Assembly (NCBI RefSeq): GCF_000002995.4 | Contig: NW_025062476.1 | Span: 7,305,001 to 7,369,000 of the forward strand | Reading direction: 5' to 3' | Length of the DNA: 64,000 bases | Source of the DNA: Brugia malayi | Taxonomy: Eukaryota; Nematoda; Chromadorea; Rhabditida; Onchocercidae | In this document: positions 40,411 to 53,863 of the stretch, piece after piece | Position numbering within the stretch: position 1 is the first letter of the stretch | Layout of the letters: each line of letters starts with the position of its first letter | Translations under genes and position numbers: made by a program | The notes under the pieces: model-generated | What the model saw: the letters and a program-made list of their open reading frames with translations, nothing else | The model's database searches: none | Told to the model about the DNA's origin: nothing

Positions 40411-41611
40411 TTAAAATAATAGCATGTATTCAAAACGAATATATAATCACATATAATTAGTACAAAAAGAACAAAAAAACAGGAAGAACTAAAAAAAATA
40501 ATAATCCGTAATGCATTTGTACTTTCAAAATGCATCCATCTTTTTCTCCTCCTCTTTCGTCTTAAATTTTGAAAAAAATTTAAACCGCCTAAATTATAGC
40601 ACTTTATTTTTGAAAATAGCATATATTATTGGAAAAATTTTCATCGAATTATGCCATCGTTGTTGTAGCGCACTGATTTGATCACAACAGATTAAAAGGA
40701 TCGTTAATAAAAAGAAAGCAAAAAAAGAGGAAAGAAAGAAATAACAATAAATCATATCGATAGAAATGATAAGATCAAAAAGCAAAATATATTTATGGAA
40801 TGTTTAAATAGTGTCAACAAAATTGTGCCTCATTTTTTCCACAATAACATAATAGTAGTAACAATAATAATGTCAATAATAGCGGTATTAATTATAATAA
40901 TAATATAAATAAAACAATAATAACAATAAATTCAAAAAAATTTTTTTAAAAAAAGGAAAAAATGAGAACAGAAAAATATATTGCAACAAAAAAGAAAAAT
41001 TTTTCGGAAATTTTAAAAGAAAAGAGATAAAAAATATATCATTTTTCTATGAAAATGATATATTTATATCAAATGCTTTGCCATTGCTAACAGCCATAAA
41101 ACGATAAATGAAATTTGGGAAATTATCGTTTTACTTAATAAATTTGTAAGGAGTTAAAAATTTTTTTAAAAATATTTAAAAAATGGTTCTTTAGTAGTGC
41201 AGTTGTTTTTGTTTGAGTATGAAAAGAAAGAATGAAAAAAATTTTTTTTAAAGAAAGGATGGAATTATGCAAGAAACAGAGGAAAGAATAAGAAAGAATG
41301 AAAGATGAGCAAAAGAGAAAAATATGAAAAACAAAGAAATAAAAATAATTTAAATTATATTAAAGTTATTCAATTATTCCTATAATTAAATTGAAAAGGT
41401 ATTTTCAATTTAATTTATTTATTCTTTTAGCTTATATATAAGCATAAACAACTCTTATTGTTTTTTTATTATAAAAGTAACTCTTCTTTCTGCTCTCCAT
41501 TTTGTGCACTTTATTTTCCCTTTCCCTTCTCTCTCTTCCTTTATCTCTCTCGCACTCCTTGTTCCATAAAGTAAAAAGATAGGGTGAGAGGTAAAGAGAA
41601 GTAAAGAAAGC

Positions 41612-41638
<27 letters not shown>
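41612..41638. repeat. (GA)n microsatellite
   Basis: About 13 GA units. It explains the Ser/Leu and Glu/Arg runs of the open frames read through it. Confidence 0.95.
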
Positions 41639-41645
<7 letters not shown>

Positions 41646-41698
41646 ATGAGCAATAATAGATAAATAAATTTGATGACAAAAGTTGAGACGAAACTTAC

Positions 41699-41723
41699 TT
41701 GATATGAGTTCAATTGTCGTCAT
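41699..41723 (-). CDS. Possible alternative first coding exon of the SLC6 gene
   Basis: The minus strand reads an ATG followed by eight codons in all (MTTIELIS) plus one base, then a consensus GTAAGT donor. Splicing to the second coding exon (37329) is in frame and would give MTTIELISS joined to MTSLTEG. The other candidate first exon at 39298-39313 has the same phase, so the two could be alternative starts from different promoters. Support is only start codon, donor and phase; a chance donor is possible. Confidence 0.4.
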
Positions 41724-42599
41724 TTCTTCAATTTTATTTTACAAGTTGAATCAAAATATTGCTTAATAGAATGCAATAATTCCAATTACATCCAAATTCA
41801 GTCATTGAATGCTGAAAAAAATTAATTTTTCTTTATTTTTTTAAAATTGCACCGGAAATATGCTTTTATTTTTATGAAATACACATAAATTATTATTCTA
41901 CTTATTTAGAACTAATAACATATTTAGAACTGAATTACATACAATTTAATTATTTACTTGGAATTGAATAATAATCAATTATTGGAAATATGCTTGTGCT
42001 GCATCTACGATATTAATGCTAATGTTACTATTGCTATTACCAATATATTAATATTAACAACATTATTTATATTACCATTTCTACCAATTATTATTATCAT
42101 TATTATTACTTATTACTATTAATATTAACAATATTATTATTTTTATTACTGTTAATTATTACTATTATTGCCTATTACTTACCTAATAGCGAAGTTAAAC
42201 TTTTTTTCATTTCACTAATAAATGCATCAGATTTAATTTATTATTTTTCTTTTTTTATGATTGAATAAAGCAAATATTAAATATATTTATATAATCTGAA
42301 ATTTTTTTTATGAATAAATGAATAATAGTAATAGATATAGTAAAGGCAAGAAATATTAGATGTTTAATTTTTTTAATTGGATTTTTTCAAATATCAAAAT
42401 TCAATTTAGGGAAAAATGGGAAAATTTTTCTGAAATCTGAAATGTTTTTCAATATTCATTTATGCAACTAAGTGAATGATAGATAATATCAAGAACTGAT
42501 GTGTAATATAGCTTTTCAACAAAACTCTTTCTTCTTTTCATTATGCTTCATTTTTCGTAATTTTCATACTATTTATTGTGAAACGCAATCAGTGAGGCG

Positions 42600-42735
42600 T
42601 AACAAACGCACATGCACACACGCACACACGCACATACACACATACACACACATATATATTTATATACATATATACGTACATGCTTACATACACACAGACG
42701 CATACACGAACGAACATACACACGTATTTGTATAC
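42600..42735. repeat. CA/TA-rich alternating purine-pyrimidine tract
   Basis: Imperfect ACACAC, CATACA and TATATA repeats with interspersed CG steps. The His/Thr and Cys/Val frames across it are repeat artefacts. Confidence 0.85.
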
Positions 42736-45700
42736 ATATGATAACTTCCATTTAATCTTTCCTGAGTTCTCAAATTTCAAAATGATGAGCTTCCGGCGCT
42801 GCTTTTTTTTTCTTTTTTTTTTATTTAAAAAAGCAAAAAAAAAAAATGCTTGAAAGAAAGAGAATGATGAGAACGAAAAGTTAGTACGAAAAGAAAAAAA
42901 GAAAAGATGATGTGATAATTTAATCCAAAAATAAAACAAAAATTTTTGTATTGAATATGTAAGTGTAAACATTTATCTCATAATGTGTAACATAATAACA
43001 CTGGCATAAATGAATAAACAATTATTAATTGTAAGAATATTATTAATGAAATATTAAATCATTTGACAGTCAGCATCTCATATATAAGTTATTTATATTG
43101 TAAATAATATTGTTATTGTCATATATATAAATGTAATGTATTTAGAAGCGCAAAAATGTTTGTTTATTTAATAAATATTAATACTAATGAAGGTTATTGG
43201 TGATAAATTTTAAAATATCTAAAAAAGTTACATCATATGAGAGTTGTTAGATATATAAATAATATTTTCTTTCTCTTTTGTTTTCAGCATTTATTTGAAA
43301 TCGAAATGTATAAAGAATTTAAAAAAAAAGAAAAATGTGTTTAATTTTATTATTGCCTTAAAATCATAACATTATGTAGGTAAACACTTTACACCTTCTA
43401 ACAAACAACTAACAATGAATTTTCTATATGCAAATATTTATATTGGAAAAATTTGTGTAAAATCAACAAAAAAAACATTATTGAATGGAATATTGAAAAG
43501 GAGGAGAGAGAGAGAGAAAAAAAAAGATGACAAAAGAAAATGAAAAGTGTTACAGTAAGTTTATTTAAAGCATATAAGTTCATTTGAGTGCTATAAGAGC
43601 AAAAAAAAAGGAAAAAAAAAATAAAAAAGGAGGAAAAAGAAAAATGGAAGAAAAGATTGACATTGAAATCCAGTTCTCGTTTTTTTTTTTTTCTGTTTAA
43701 TTCCATTAAAAATGCAAAAATTGATCAAATTCCCTTTTACTCCCTTTCTTTTTTATTTAAATAGTAAGTTTATTTAAGTGGTAAATTGAACATATATTAT
43801 TTAATCAAATACTGGAGGAAAAAAAGAGAAGAAAAAAAGAAAGAAAAAATAAGAGGAAAAGGTGAAAAAAAATTATTAAAATTTGATTATTTAATTTTCT
43901 TTTATTTGTTACAAAAAAAGAAAAAGGCAAAAAAAGCAGAAAATCATATTTTTGATTAAAATTTGTTAATTTGAATTGAATGGAGTAAAAAGAAAAGGTG
44001 AAGAAAAAAGAAATGTGAATAAAAATTTACTTTCTATATACAGCAAATTGACTGATGAAAAAGGTTGAAATCTTCACAACAAAAAGAAAGACAATTTTTA
44101 GTCTTTTTTTTTCTAGTTCATGAAATTTTCTTATAATTTATGTGAAAGGAAAAAAAAAATTTTTTCACATTTAATGGATAATTTAAATTTAAGGCATAAG
44201 TAGCAAATAGTACAAGTGATTATAACATTTAAGTAATGATAGCATAAGTCCTCTTGAAAAAAGCCAAGAAAGCTAAATAACATATATGACTCTTTTAAAT
44301 GTGTGCTTAATAATGGCCAATCATTCCTTCCTTTATACTTTGCAAAACAAATTTGATAAAATATTATATCTGACCGAAAAAATAAATAAATAAAAGTGAT
44401 GTAAGGAAAAAGGAGTGAACGCGTATGATATAGGTGAAATACTAACGAGGACTAAAAATATTTTTAAAGAGCCAAATTAATTTTCAAATTTCATATTTAT
44501 GGTACAAAAAATTATTGTACATGATAAATTTGTTGTCGGTTGGAAATAAAAAACTCTAATAACAGTAATAATTTTAAAAATTTTGAAGATCGTTATTTTA
44601 TTATAATTGCTCTGTCTCATCTTTATCATCACTTTTTTTCACTTCTCAAAGTTTCAGCATATTGTTATGATTGAATTATTCTTTTTGCAAAGTAAGCGAG
44701 CTGCGGTGTTTCACTTGAGGCAATTAGATTGAACTAAAAAAATTCAATGAAGGAATGAAAATTTAATGACAAAGGAAAAAGTTACAATAAATGGAGAGAG
44801 AGGACGAGAGGGACAATACTACCTATTAATGAAGTGGAAATTTTCAATTAAAAAATAAAAATAAATTATGTGCTCAAAAAAATATTTTACGTCCCATCAA
44901 AAGTTTTTTTTTTGCATTATTTTTCAAATCATAGCCAATTTTTTTATTTTTGTTTTTTGAGAAAAAAAAAAATAAAAAGTGTATCATCGAAAAAATGAAA
45001 TTGAATGAAAGAAAAGAAAAAAAAGAACAAACAAATGCTAGAAATGATCGTTTGATTGATACAGCTATGAATGTGTGAAGTAAAAAATAAAAAATAAAGA
45101 TGATAAGAAAAAAGAGAAATAAAAAAAATGAAAAGTACAAAAGTGAAATATAATCATTGAGATAGAGAAATGATAAAAAGATAAGATCGACAATAAAAAA
45201 ACTGAATTTATTTCACAGCCAAAAAAAAAATGCATGAAATTTTGAATAATATTTTATGAAAATTGAATTTTCTTCCAAAAAAAAAAATAGTTAGAAATTG
45301 ACAAGATTTTTAAACAGTTCATCTATATAAATTTATCATTGAAACAAATTAAAATTTCTGCTTTGGTGTATCATCTACTACTGTTTGTGCCATTCAAATA
45401 AAAAAATGATAAGATGAATATGAATGCCAAACAAACAATTTCTACTATAGTGCCTCTCATCAATGTCACCATTTCAACAACTGAAAATGTGATTGCTAAA
45501 AAAATGAATGAAAAACTAGATGAATTATCAATATTTTTACCAACTGTTGAATTTCTGTAAAAAATTTTTGCAAATAGAAATTTCTTATATAATTAACAAT
45601 TATGATGTTTTTGTTTTCTTTTTGATAAGAAATAAATAAAGTTATTTTTTACTTATTTTATTCAACATATATGAAATATTTCAAAAAAATTGTCTTAAAG

Positions 45701-46099
45701 TTAGAAATAGAAAAAAAATGTTTAAAAATTAACCCTAAATAATTATTAATCTCGTTTCTTTCGGTTATCTTTTTTTATCGTTTATTTTTGCACAATTTTA
45801 ATCAATTAAAGTAATTGAACAAAAATATCACAACGATAATTATGCTTAAATATATCGTTTTTATTTTTCTTTTCTTTTTTTGTATTATCAAATTTAATAA
45901 ACACTATCATTAAGAAATTCATTATTCTTTTATTAGACAAAAATTAATGTAAAGTAAAAACAAAATTAAAGAATTAGTATTAATTTGTATATACATCCTC
46001 AAATTTTACTTACTTTTAGCAACAATAAATTCCATAATCTCTAATAATCAGAATAAATTCTATATTTATTCAATTATTTTTGATCTTATTTTATGGGCA

Positions 46100-46124
46100 T
46101 TTTTTTTTTTTTTTTTTTTTTTTT
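46100..46124. repeat. Poly(T) run of 25 bases
   Basis: Uninterrupted T homopolymer in intergenic DNA. Confidence 0.95.
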
Positions 46125-46670
46125 GTATTAACAACATTATTATTTACTCAACTAATGTGATAATCAATTGTTACAATCAATTATTATATTTAATAGAAGA
46201 AAAACAATTGTTATATTTAATAGAAAAATGATAATTTGGATATTAAAATAAATAATGGATTAAGCCTTTAAAGCGCCAATTTTCATTGAATTCATTTTAG
46301 TGCTAAATAATTTCATGAATTGGTGATTGCCCTAATTACTAATTACAGTCCATTGATATTATAGCACTTTATCATCCACATATGCAGTTTTTAGTATTTG
46401 AAATAAAAATTTTTAATACCAATCAGGAAGAAATGTTGTGAAACATTGGGCAAAACTAGATATGAAATGCAAAAATAAAAAAAAATAAATTAGAAAAGAA
46501 ATTATATATTTTTTTAAAATTTTGTTACTGTTAGCATGCCAATAATGCGCGTTACACTTTTAATGCATATTGATTGCTTTTAGTTTCTTATTATATTAAA
46601 AAAGAGAAAATGAAATTTGAAAACTGATTTTTTTTTTGCTCACAAATATGAGCAAAATAGATTTACTGTC

Positions 46671-46750
46671 ATAAAGTCTAACTGAACTGAAAATAATTAA
46701 AATAATAAATATAAAGTCTAACTGAATTGAAAATAATTAAAATAATAAAT
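46671..46750. repeat. Tandem duplication of a 40-base unit
   Basis: 46671-46710 and 46711-46750 are identical except for one C/T difference (46686 versus 46726). The near identity implies a recent event. Confidence 0.95.
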
Positions 46751-49700
46751 AACAAAGGATACAAAGCAGTTAGAAAAAAATTTTTTTTCAAAACAAAATT
46801 TTTAAAAACTCGAAGTAATTTTGCGAACCTCCAAATAACTTACAAAATATATCGCATAAAACTGTATTGATCCATAATACTAAAATTTGTTTTAATTGAT
46901 TATGTAAGCAATCATTATTGCAGCACTCATCTTCCCATTGCAGTTGAGTTTATCTCTTGCCCAGACATTTTTATCTGATAACAAAGGGTATTTACACAGG
47001 TTATGTTAAAAATTACTCCTTTGTTCCAAATCAAATGTGCTTGCAATGTCGAAATATTAAAGGTCTTCTAAGCTAATAGTCATCCACCGGGAAACTACAG
47101 TACTAAACCCATCTCTTACTATATAGAGAGCAAAGATCATCTGATAGCTCCTTACTCAATAATCATACTTTTGTTGCAAATCAATGCCCACTGTATAAAC
47201 ATTTAAATCCTTTGTCTCAATCAGTTTTTCCTTACCAGTAAGCTACAGTTCAACTGCTCTCCCTCACCACAATTCAGTTCATTTCCCCATCAATTTATTC
47301 ATTTATACATTTTCTTCATCAAATTTGTAGATACTCTACGAAATTATCAGTATTGCTGCTTTAGATTAATACCTATCATCGGCTAAACCAACTACAAAAT
47401 AACAAATAAGGAAGACTACAAGTTAAATTCAGACTGGACCCCAAATTACACGACAAAATGAACACAAAATTTCACGGAAAAAGACGAAAAAGTTTTTGGT
47501 TATTGCTGGATCTATTACTGGGTAAACTTTTTTCTATTATTTGGGTCAAAAAAGAAATTGTGGAAAATTTTTAAAAAATAAGAAAAATCATAAATTAGCA
47601 GTAAAGTAATATGTCAAAAAAATTTAGTGTTTAGTTGATGAGAACGTAATTATGAAGCATTAATCAAAATTTAGAATAATGCAAAAGCATAAAAAAATAT
47701 ATAGAAACTGGAAATATAAAGTATTTGATATATATGATTCACATAATTGAACATACAATTCACTTTTCCATTCTAAATTATCATTAGCGTTAGATAATTA
47801 CTTCCTTATATATGTATGTTTATATAAATAATGATGAATTTTAATATAATTTATAAATAGTTCATCAAATATATGCATTTTTAATTTCAAATATTGATTG
47901 AAGGTCAATGATCAATTATTTCATTATAAAAATATAAGTTAATTGCAGTGATAATATGAAAAAATCATCGCTTGAATATGAAAATAATTTTTTAAATTGA
48001 TAATATTATTCTAAGATAAAATAAAAATCCTTTTATTTATTTTCCTATCCTTTTTATTTAATCAGTGGTTTTTTTAAAATATGTAACATTTATTTTATAA
48101 TTATATAACAAACTAGGCAAACGAAAATTGGTGTACGAATTGAAAGATCATTTAGCTCACTTTTTTTGATCCTCTCTGAATTATTAATTTTGTTGGAAAC
48201 AAAAAAAAAAAAAAAAAATGAGAAAAAGCGTTGTCTTAGTTCAAATTCATTTCTGTTTCAAAAATGATTTATGTTTTCGTTTTAAGTTGACCAATGGATT
48301 AAACTGACTGAATGCTTCATTTTTATTTGTGTAATCTAAGAAAATTTCAATATACAAATTAGCTTGTATTACATCATTTGCTCAGGATATTACAACACTT
48401 GTTAAGCATACTCATATATTTTAGAATTTAAACTAAAAAACAAAAGTTAATGTGCTCAGCTAATTGCTTAAATTAGTATTGTATTTTTCTATAATTACTC
48501 AGTTGTTAGCATTTTTGTTATACCATCATTTTTTCATTTCATTTATAAGATATTAGTCTAGTAAGGAAGCAAAGCAAAACAAAGCTCATATTCTTTCAAA
48601 AAATGCAGCTCATTTTCGCTTTCTAATTTTTTAAAACATCACCTTCTCAAAATTATTTTATTCTCTATTATGTCTATTTTTAAGTCACATAAATTAATTA
48701 CATAAAAAAAAAAAAACAAAAAAATAAAAAAAGCAATAAATTGATTTTTACTATCTGGCGACAAAAAAGAAATATGTTGTGACAAAAGAGGAAGCAGAAA
48801 TGATATATATACGAGATATACTAGTAATTATATATTTTGTAACAAAGCAAACACAAAAAAAGTAAATACAAAAAGAAAAAATACAGAAAAAAATATATGA
48901 ATGGTAAAAAACTATCACCGAAAATCATTATTCTTCGTTACGGTCTTTTTAATTATTATATTAAGTTATATTAATTTGACATTTAAAATTTCAATTATAT
49001 TAATTTCACATAAAATAATCTATGTGGGAATAATTTATTCCGCATAATTAACATTTATATCACTTTATTGAACTGAATATAACACCGAAAAATTTTTCAT
49101 TCCAGTTTATCATTCTTTAAACCTGCTTTTCATTTATAAAATTTTGACTTGCAGCATCACTAAAGAAATAATAATAATAATTGGATGAAATATAGGTAAT
49201 CGAAGAACTGAAATATTATGGAAACTGGTTAACAATTACATGTGATCTGTAATCACTTCGTAAGTTTCAAAAAAAAAAAGCTGCAAGATTTGTAATTTTT
49301 TCTCTTTCTCTTCTTTTCTATTCAGTGAATAAGCTTGAAAATTATTATTTTTTGCATAAAATTTAATCCTTCAAAAACTTGTTTTTTTTTTTAATTAATT
49401 TTTTTTAAATGGAAGAATAAAATTCATATTAAATTGAAATTAGCATTATTAATATTGTTTGCGAGCTTCTCAGTATTGTTTACTATTTCGTAAAAATTTT
49501 ACTATGTTTCATATAATTAGTCATTTACGTCATCATTTATGAAATTATCATCAACATAATCCATAAATAGATTATTTTAGTATTTATTATTTACAATAGT
49601 TTGCAAGTTAGAAATTAAATTTCTTTGGAAATAATTTTTCTGGGATTAAATTTAACGTACTTGTAAATATTAGGATAATAATTATTTTGTAATCTTTTAG

Positions 49701-50627
49701 AGAGCACTTACTGACTGTTGTTTTAATTTTAAATCATATACTGAATTAAATTGTATGCTAACATGTATACAATCTGAATTAAATTGTGTGCTAATTTGAA
49801 AATTCATGAAATTAAACTTTTGTGAAACTGGAAGCTTACAAATTTGAAGACATAAGAATGTTAAAATATTTATGCAAAATCTTTGATACTTCAGATAATG
49901 CAAACATTGGAATAATTTTAATGAGAACTAAATAACAGTCCAATAAGGGTGATATCTCACAAGTTTATCAGCTTAAGTTAACATTATTTGTGAAAGAAAG
50001 TGTAAATTTTGCATATTCTTTGGATAAATAATTGCTAGCGCTGTTTTTACTTAATAATTATCACAAATGCTAGTACCATTATTATTGTTGATGTAAGCAT
50101 TTCTTATTTGTTTATTGCCTCAGTAAATGATTATGCAAACAATTAACAATATGATAAGAAATATTTAATGATTAATTGGAACGATTCTTGAATTGTGCAA
50201 ATTACTAAACTCATAATATTTCTATTGATCATTAAGCATATAACATTTAGTCTTAACAAACAAATAGTTTATAGGACCGCAAATTTTTTTTTTCAAAATT
50301 TATAGTTCTATAGTTAATGAAACTTATGAATACCAACTTTTCATCTGTTAATTTCAAATGCTTAATGAGTAAAAATTGACAATGATAATAATGTTATGTA
50401 ATTGAATTAATAAAAGCTTATTTTAAGTTCTGAACCGCAAATGTAGGTTTCAAATATGACACAATCATTTTGATACAAAATTAAAGAGGGAAAACAGATG
50501 GACCGATCTACCATAAAAGATGCAATCATTCGCAGATACCGGCAACCGCAGATGACTCCGGGTGACTCTGAAAGCAGTATATTATGTCCACAGCGCTCCC
50601 TTATCACTGATAGCCTAGAGGAGTCGC

Positions 50628-51417
50628 TCAGAACCGCACAGCAATTGAAATTTGGTATCTGAACATGTGGGATTGATGGAATTCCATCCTGGATCTGGAA
50701 GGTCTAGCACTCCATGCTAATTCCAGGCGCTTATTGTGAAGTGCTGAAACAAAGCTACCGACCTCCTAGATGCGGTCATCACCGCCTTGCACAAGGAAGC
50801 ACAGTCATCGAGGTGTCACTTTGTACCTTGCAGTTGATAAAGTTTTTGCGATGGGCTTTTCGAACCGCTCTTGCGGTATTTTGATTTTTGTTCTCAGACA
50901 ACCACAAGTGTAGTAAACGGAACAGTCAAAGAATTCTATGTGACATTTGTTAATCTCACCAAAGCATCAGTCACCTCAGCAAAACGGTTTATGGCAAACT
51001 TTATAAAATATTTCTTCAGGTCATATTTAAGGTGAAAGTGTATTTCCACCTACAAATTTTCATCCAAATGTAATCAAATTTATTTTCAATACATTCATAT
51101 ACAGAATAACAAGTATGATATACAAGACAACAGCGCCTGTTGCTAATATTTATGAAAATAACGAAACAGTAATCCATTCTGTTTAAAGTTAGACATTCTC
51201 ATCCTTTTGTTTTGTGGTTTTAACTGCATAGTAGCTAGCATTTCCGTTACTTTCTGCAACTCCTCGTAACAGTACTAGTCTCAAAATCATTCCAATTCCA
51301 TTGCTTTAAAATTTGTCGCGATGTAATTGTTGATGATTTATAATAGACAACGTTATCAGTGATATTTTTAGATCGAATTATGGTTTTAAAAAGTAACTGT
51401 CTTACCTTATTCTCCAT
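50628..51417 (-). CDS. Candidate small uncharacterised gene, 4 exons
   Basis: I do not recognise the product. A GC-richer island here allows a minus-strand model with exons 51406-51417, 50960-51049, 50827-50892 and 50628-50765. All junctions are phase 0 and the total is 101 residues, ending in TGA. Junctions include donors GTAAGA, GTGAGA and GTACAA, and acceptors TTTGTAG and CATCTAG. The acceptor of the third exon is GAG, which is poor. Introns of 356, 67 and 61 bases match sizes seen in GTF2F1. The segments have coding-like composition (FAINRFAEVTDAL, ARAVRKAHRKNFINCK, EVGSFVSALHNKRLELAWS). Alternatives are a decayed gene or element: a frameshift reading would join the second exon to CHIEFFDCS, and short plus-strand frames of about 55 codons also exist. 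An acceptor and donor pair just upstream (about 51445-51475) hints at a further exon. Confidence 0.33.
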
Positions 51418-51479
51418 TTCGCTGATGCTGATCAAAATTAACTTACCAATTCAATCTTTTTGATTTTGTCTCGCTGTAC

Positions 51480-53863
51480 AATAATTTTGCTCACGGACAA
51501 AGTTTAGACTCAAACGTTTAATGACCTTTTCTTCAGTATCTTTTTTATATGGTTGATATCTCTTACGCCAATTATCACGTAAAACACCCACCACTGGTGA
51601 TTATGAAAATCAGTTGACCGGTTGGGATATCTTGCGTAATTTGCATTCTTCCTTTTTGTTATTGATATTATTAGATTTGTCTGATTGAAATTGTAACTGC
51701 TAAGTTCGCTCCACTATTAATCATTTTATCAGAATAAAAGTTCAATTATCCGAATTTGAGAAACCGAGAAGAACCGAGGCGATAGAAACAACCCTCTTCA
51801 ACCTTCGCTGCTGCTATCAGGAAAGAAATTAACGGTGGCGCTTAACTGTCACACAATTTTATTGATTACTTTCATATGCAATAAAAGCTTTACTGTTCCC
51901 AACAACATTTAAATATCTTCGAATTGACATCGTGATTTGCGCAAAATATTTCACTGCAAAATATGTCATTCTATCATCAGCCAAAAAATGAAAATATAGA
52001 AATAATTGATGATAGTAGCTGATAAATGAACCAATCATGTAGCAAAATTCTCATAAAACATCATAAACAAAGCAAAAAATGAATCATTTAAATAAAAAAT
52101 CAGTGGGAAAAAAAACAAACAAAATAAAACCAAAGATTTGCAAAATGGAAAATTGCAAGAAATGAATGAAAATAGATTTAACTAAAAATGCATACATCCT
52201 TACCAAATTTCTACTGCTAATAATTTTCCATATTGTTTCCAATTGTAAAACAAGTAATAGGAAATTTTTTTTCCTCAAACAAAACTGCTATCTTAAAGAG
52301 ATTTATAAAAATGATGATTGGATAAAAATCCAAATAATAATAGCAACTGCACTGCTAAAAAGTAAAAGTGAAATCTAGAAATATTAAATGCTGAAACAAT
52401 TGTTAAAATACTAAGATGTGAAAGAAAACTTATCAGTACGCACTTCAATTTATGTAAATTAAAAAAAAAAAAGAAAACTGAAATTGCAGTTGTTTCTTAC
52501 GAATTTCTTACGAATGAAGCTCATAACTTAGTGTAACTATGTAGTATAAAAACGCTATGAAGATTTTCCACTTGCAAAATGCTTTTATCTGCTTTTCAGC
52601 TTCAAATCATTTACAAAAAGGTGCTATAAATGCCAGAATTGGACAAGCTATCCATTTCTAGCATTCAATAATGATGTTTTCATCATTATTAAACGATGTT
52701 TTGAAACTAAAAAATGAAATATATACAGGCTAATCATATGGACTAATGAACATTTTCGCAGAAGTTTCTATGAATTGCTTTTCGTTAAAACTATTTCTGA
52801 CTGCTTGCAAAATACAAATGCTAAACTAGCATAATACTTCGCCGGAAAAAACAAACAAAACATCACAAAGAAACATTGTTAAGATTATGGGACAGATAAA
52901 GTGAAACAATTTAATCGGTCCCATTTGCAGCTTTCAAACTGCACTGGAATAAAAAATTTTTATGGGGAAAGGAAAAGTATTTTAAGAACAAGATACAAAT
53001 AAAACACAAAAAAATTTTTCTCCCACACTTTGACAGAGGTAATGGTAATGATGTCCCAAATAGCTAACTAATACTGCGATTTACCTTCAATGATCTCTAA
53101 TACCAACTAGTGAAATAAAAAAAAAAAAAATGAACAGTTAAACTGTATGCTCAAGAAAATAAATCAGTTGATTTCTTTCTTATCCAACAAAGACAATAAA
53201 AATTTAATTTAGGAATAATGAACTTCAGTATATTCCAAATTCATACTGAAATATATTTCTAAGGATATGAAAATCTAGATCACAAATACTTATTTTGCGT
53301 GATTCGAGCTACTGAACGTTGAACAAATTGCAAAATGAATGGAAAATAACAGCACTGAAAAAAAAAAAATGAATACAGATGATGATAAAAATATATATTC
53401 ATATAACATATATCAAAACAATTGCGAACTGTTTATATTTCACACTACGTATATTTTCCATCACATAGGTTGCTAGAAATAATATCAAGGAACTTTTTTA
53501 AGTAGTAAAACCTACTTAACTATATGTTGGTAAATCGGCTAACACTTGATGCAACTAAAAATCTATTCATTCCTCTCGTCATTTGTAGAGCAATTCAGAA
53601 TAAAATGAGTCTGCTAATACATCAAAGTTTTACAAATTAAAGAAATGTTATGTATATATTACATCGTTAATTGTAAAAAATTATTAGAAGTCAAATCAAA
53701 ATCATGTAAATTTTAATTATGTAATTGCAAAAGATAAATGCAAGTTCTTTTTTTCAATAAAATCACGGAATAAGCAACAAATATTGGAAAATTTTTTGGT
53801 CCTCAACATTCCAACTGAAAATCACCAAATAACGAAAATAACGAACTAACATCGCTGAATTCA
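51480..53863. other. Intergenic region downstream of rsr-2
   Basis: No supported gene. The first 400 bases keep slightly higher GC than the rest. It includes the rsr-2 3' UTR. Open frames at 52084-52378 overlap on opposite strands and are AT-driven. Confidence 0.5.

Larger units (their letters stand above)
39314..41698. other. Upstream region of the SLC6 gene with diverged repeats and GA-rich DNA
   Basis: No coding exon is supported. It holds two diverged repeat clusters, a GA microsatellite (41612-41638) and AT-rich DNA. If the first exon at 39313 is used, this contains its promoter; if the exon at 41699-41723 is used, it is intron. Confidence 0.5.
41724..50406. other. Long low-complexity intergenic region
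   Basis: About 8.7 kb without a supported gene. It contains a CA/TA-rich purine-pyrimidine stretch (about 42600-42735), poly(T) at 46100-46124, a 40-base tandem duplication (46671-46750) and many A-rich and GA-rich runs. A stretch of more balanced composition at 46.9-47.5 kb ends with a short plus-strand frame starting at 47458 and a GTAAAC donor; no continuation was found. Confidence 0.5.

Noticed and set aside
41432..41723. Overlapping minus-strand frames rich in Ser and Leu
   Set aside because: Products of the GA microsatellite; only the first 25 bases, before the GTAAGT donor, were kept as a possible exon.
42499..42972. Frames encoding His/Thr or Cys/Val runs
   Set aside because: Direct translation of the CA/TA repeat in several frames.
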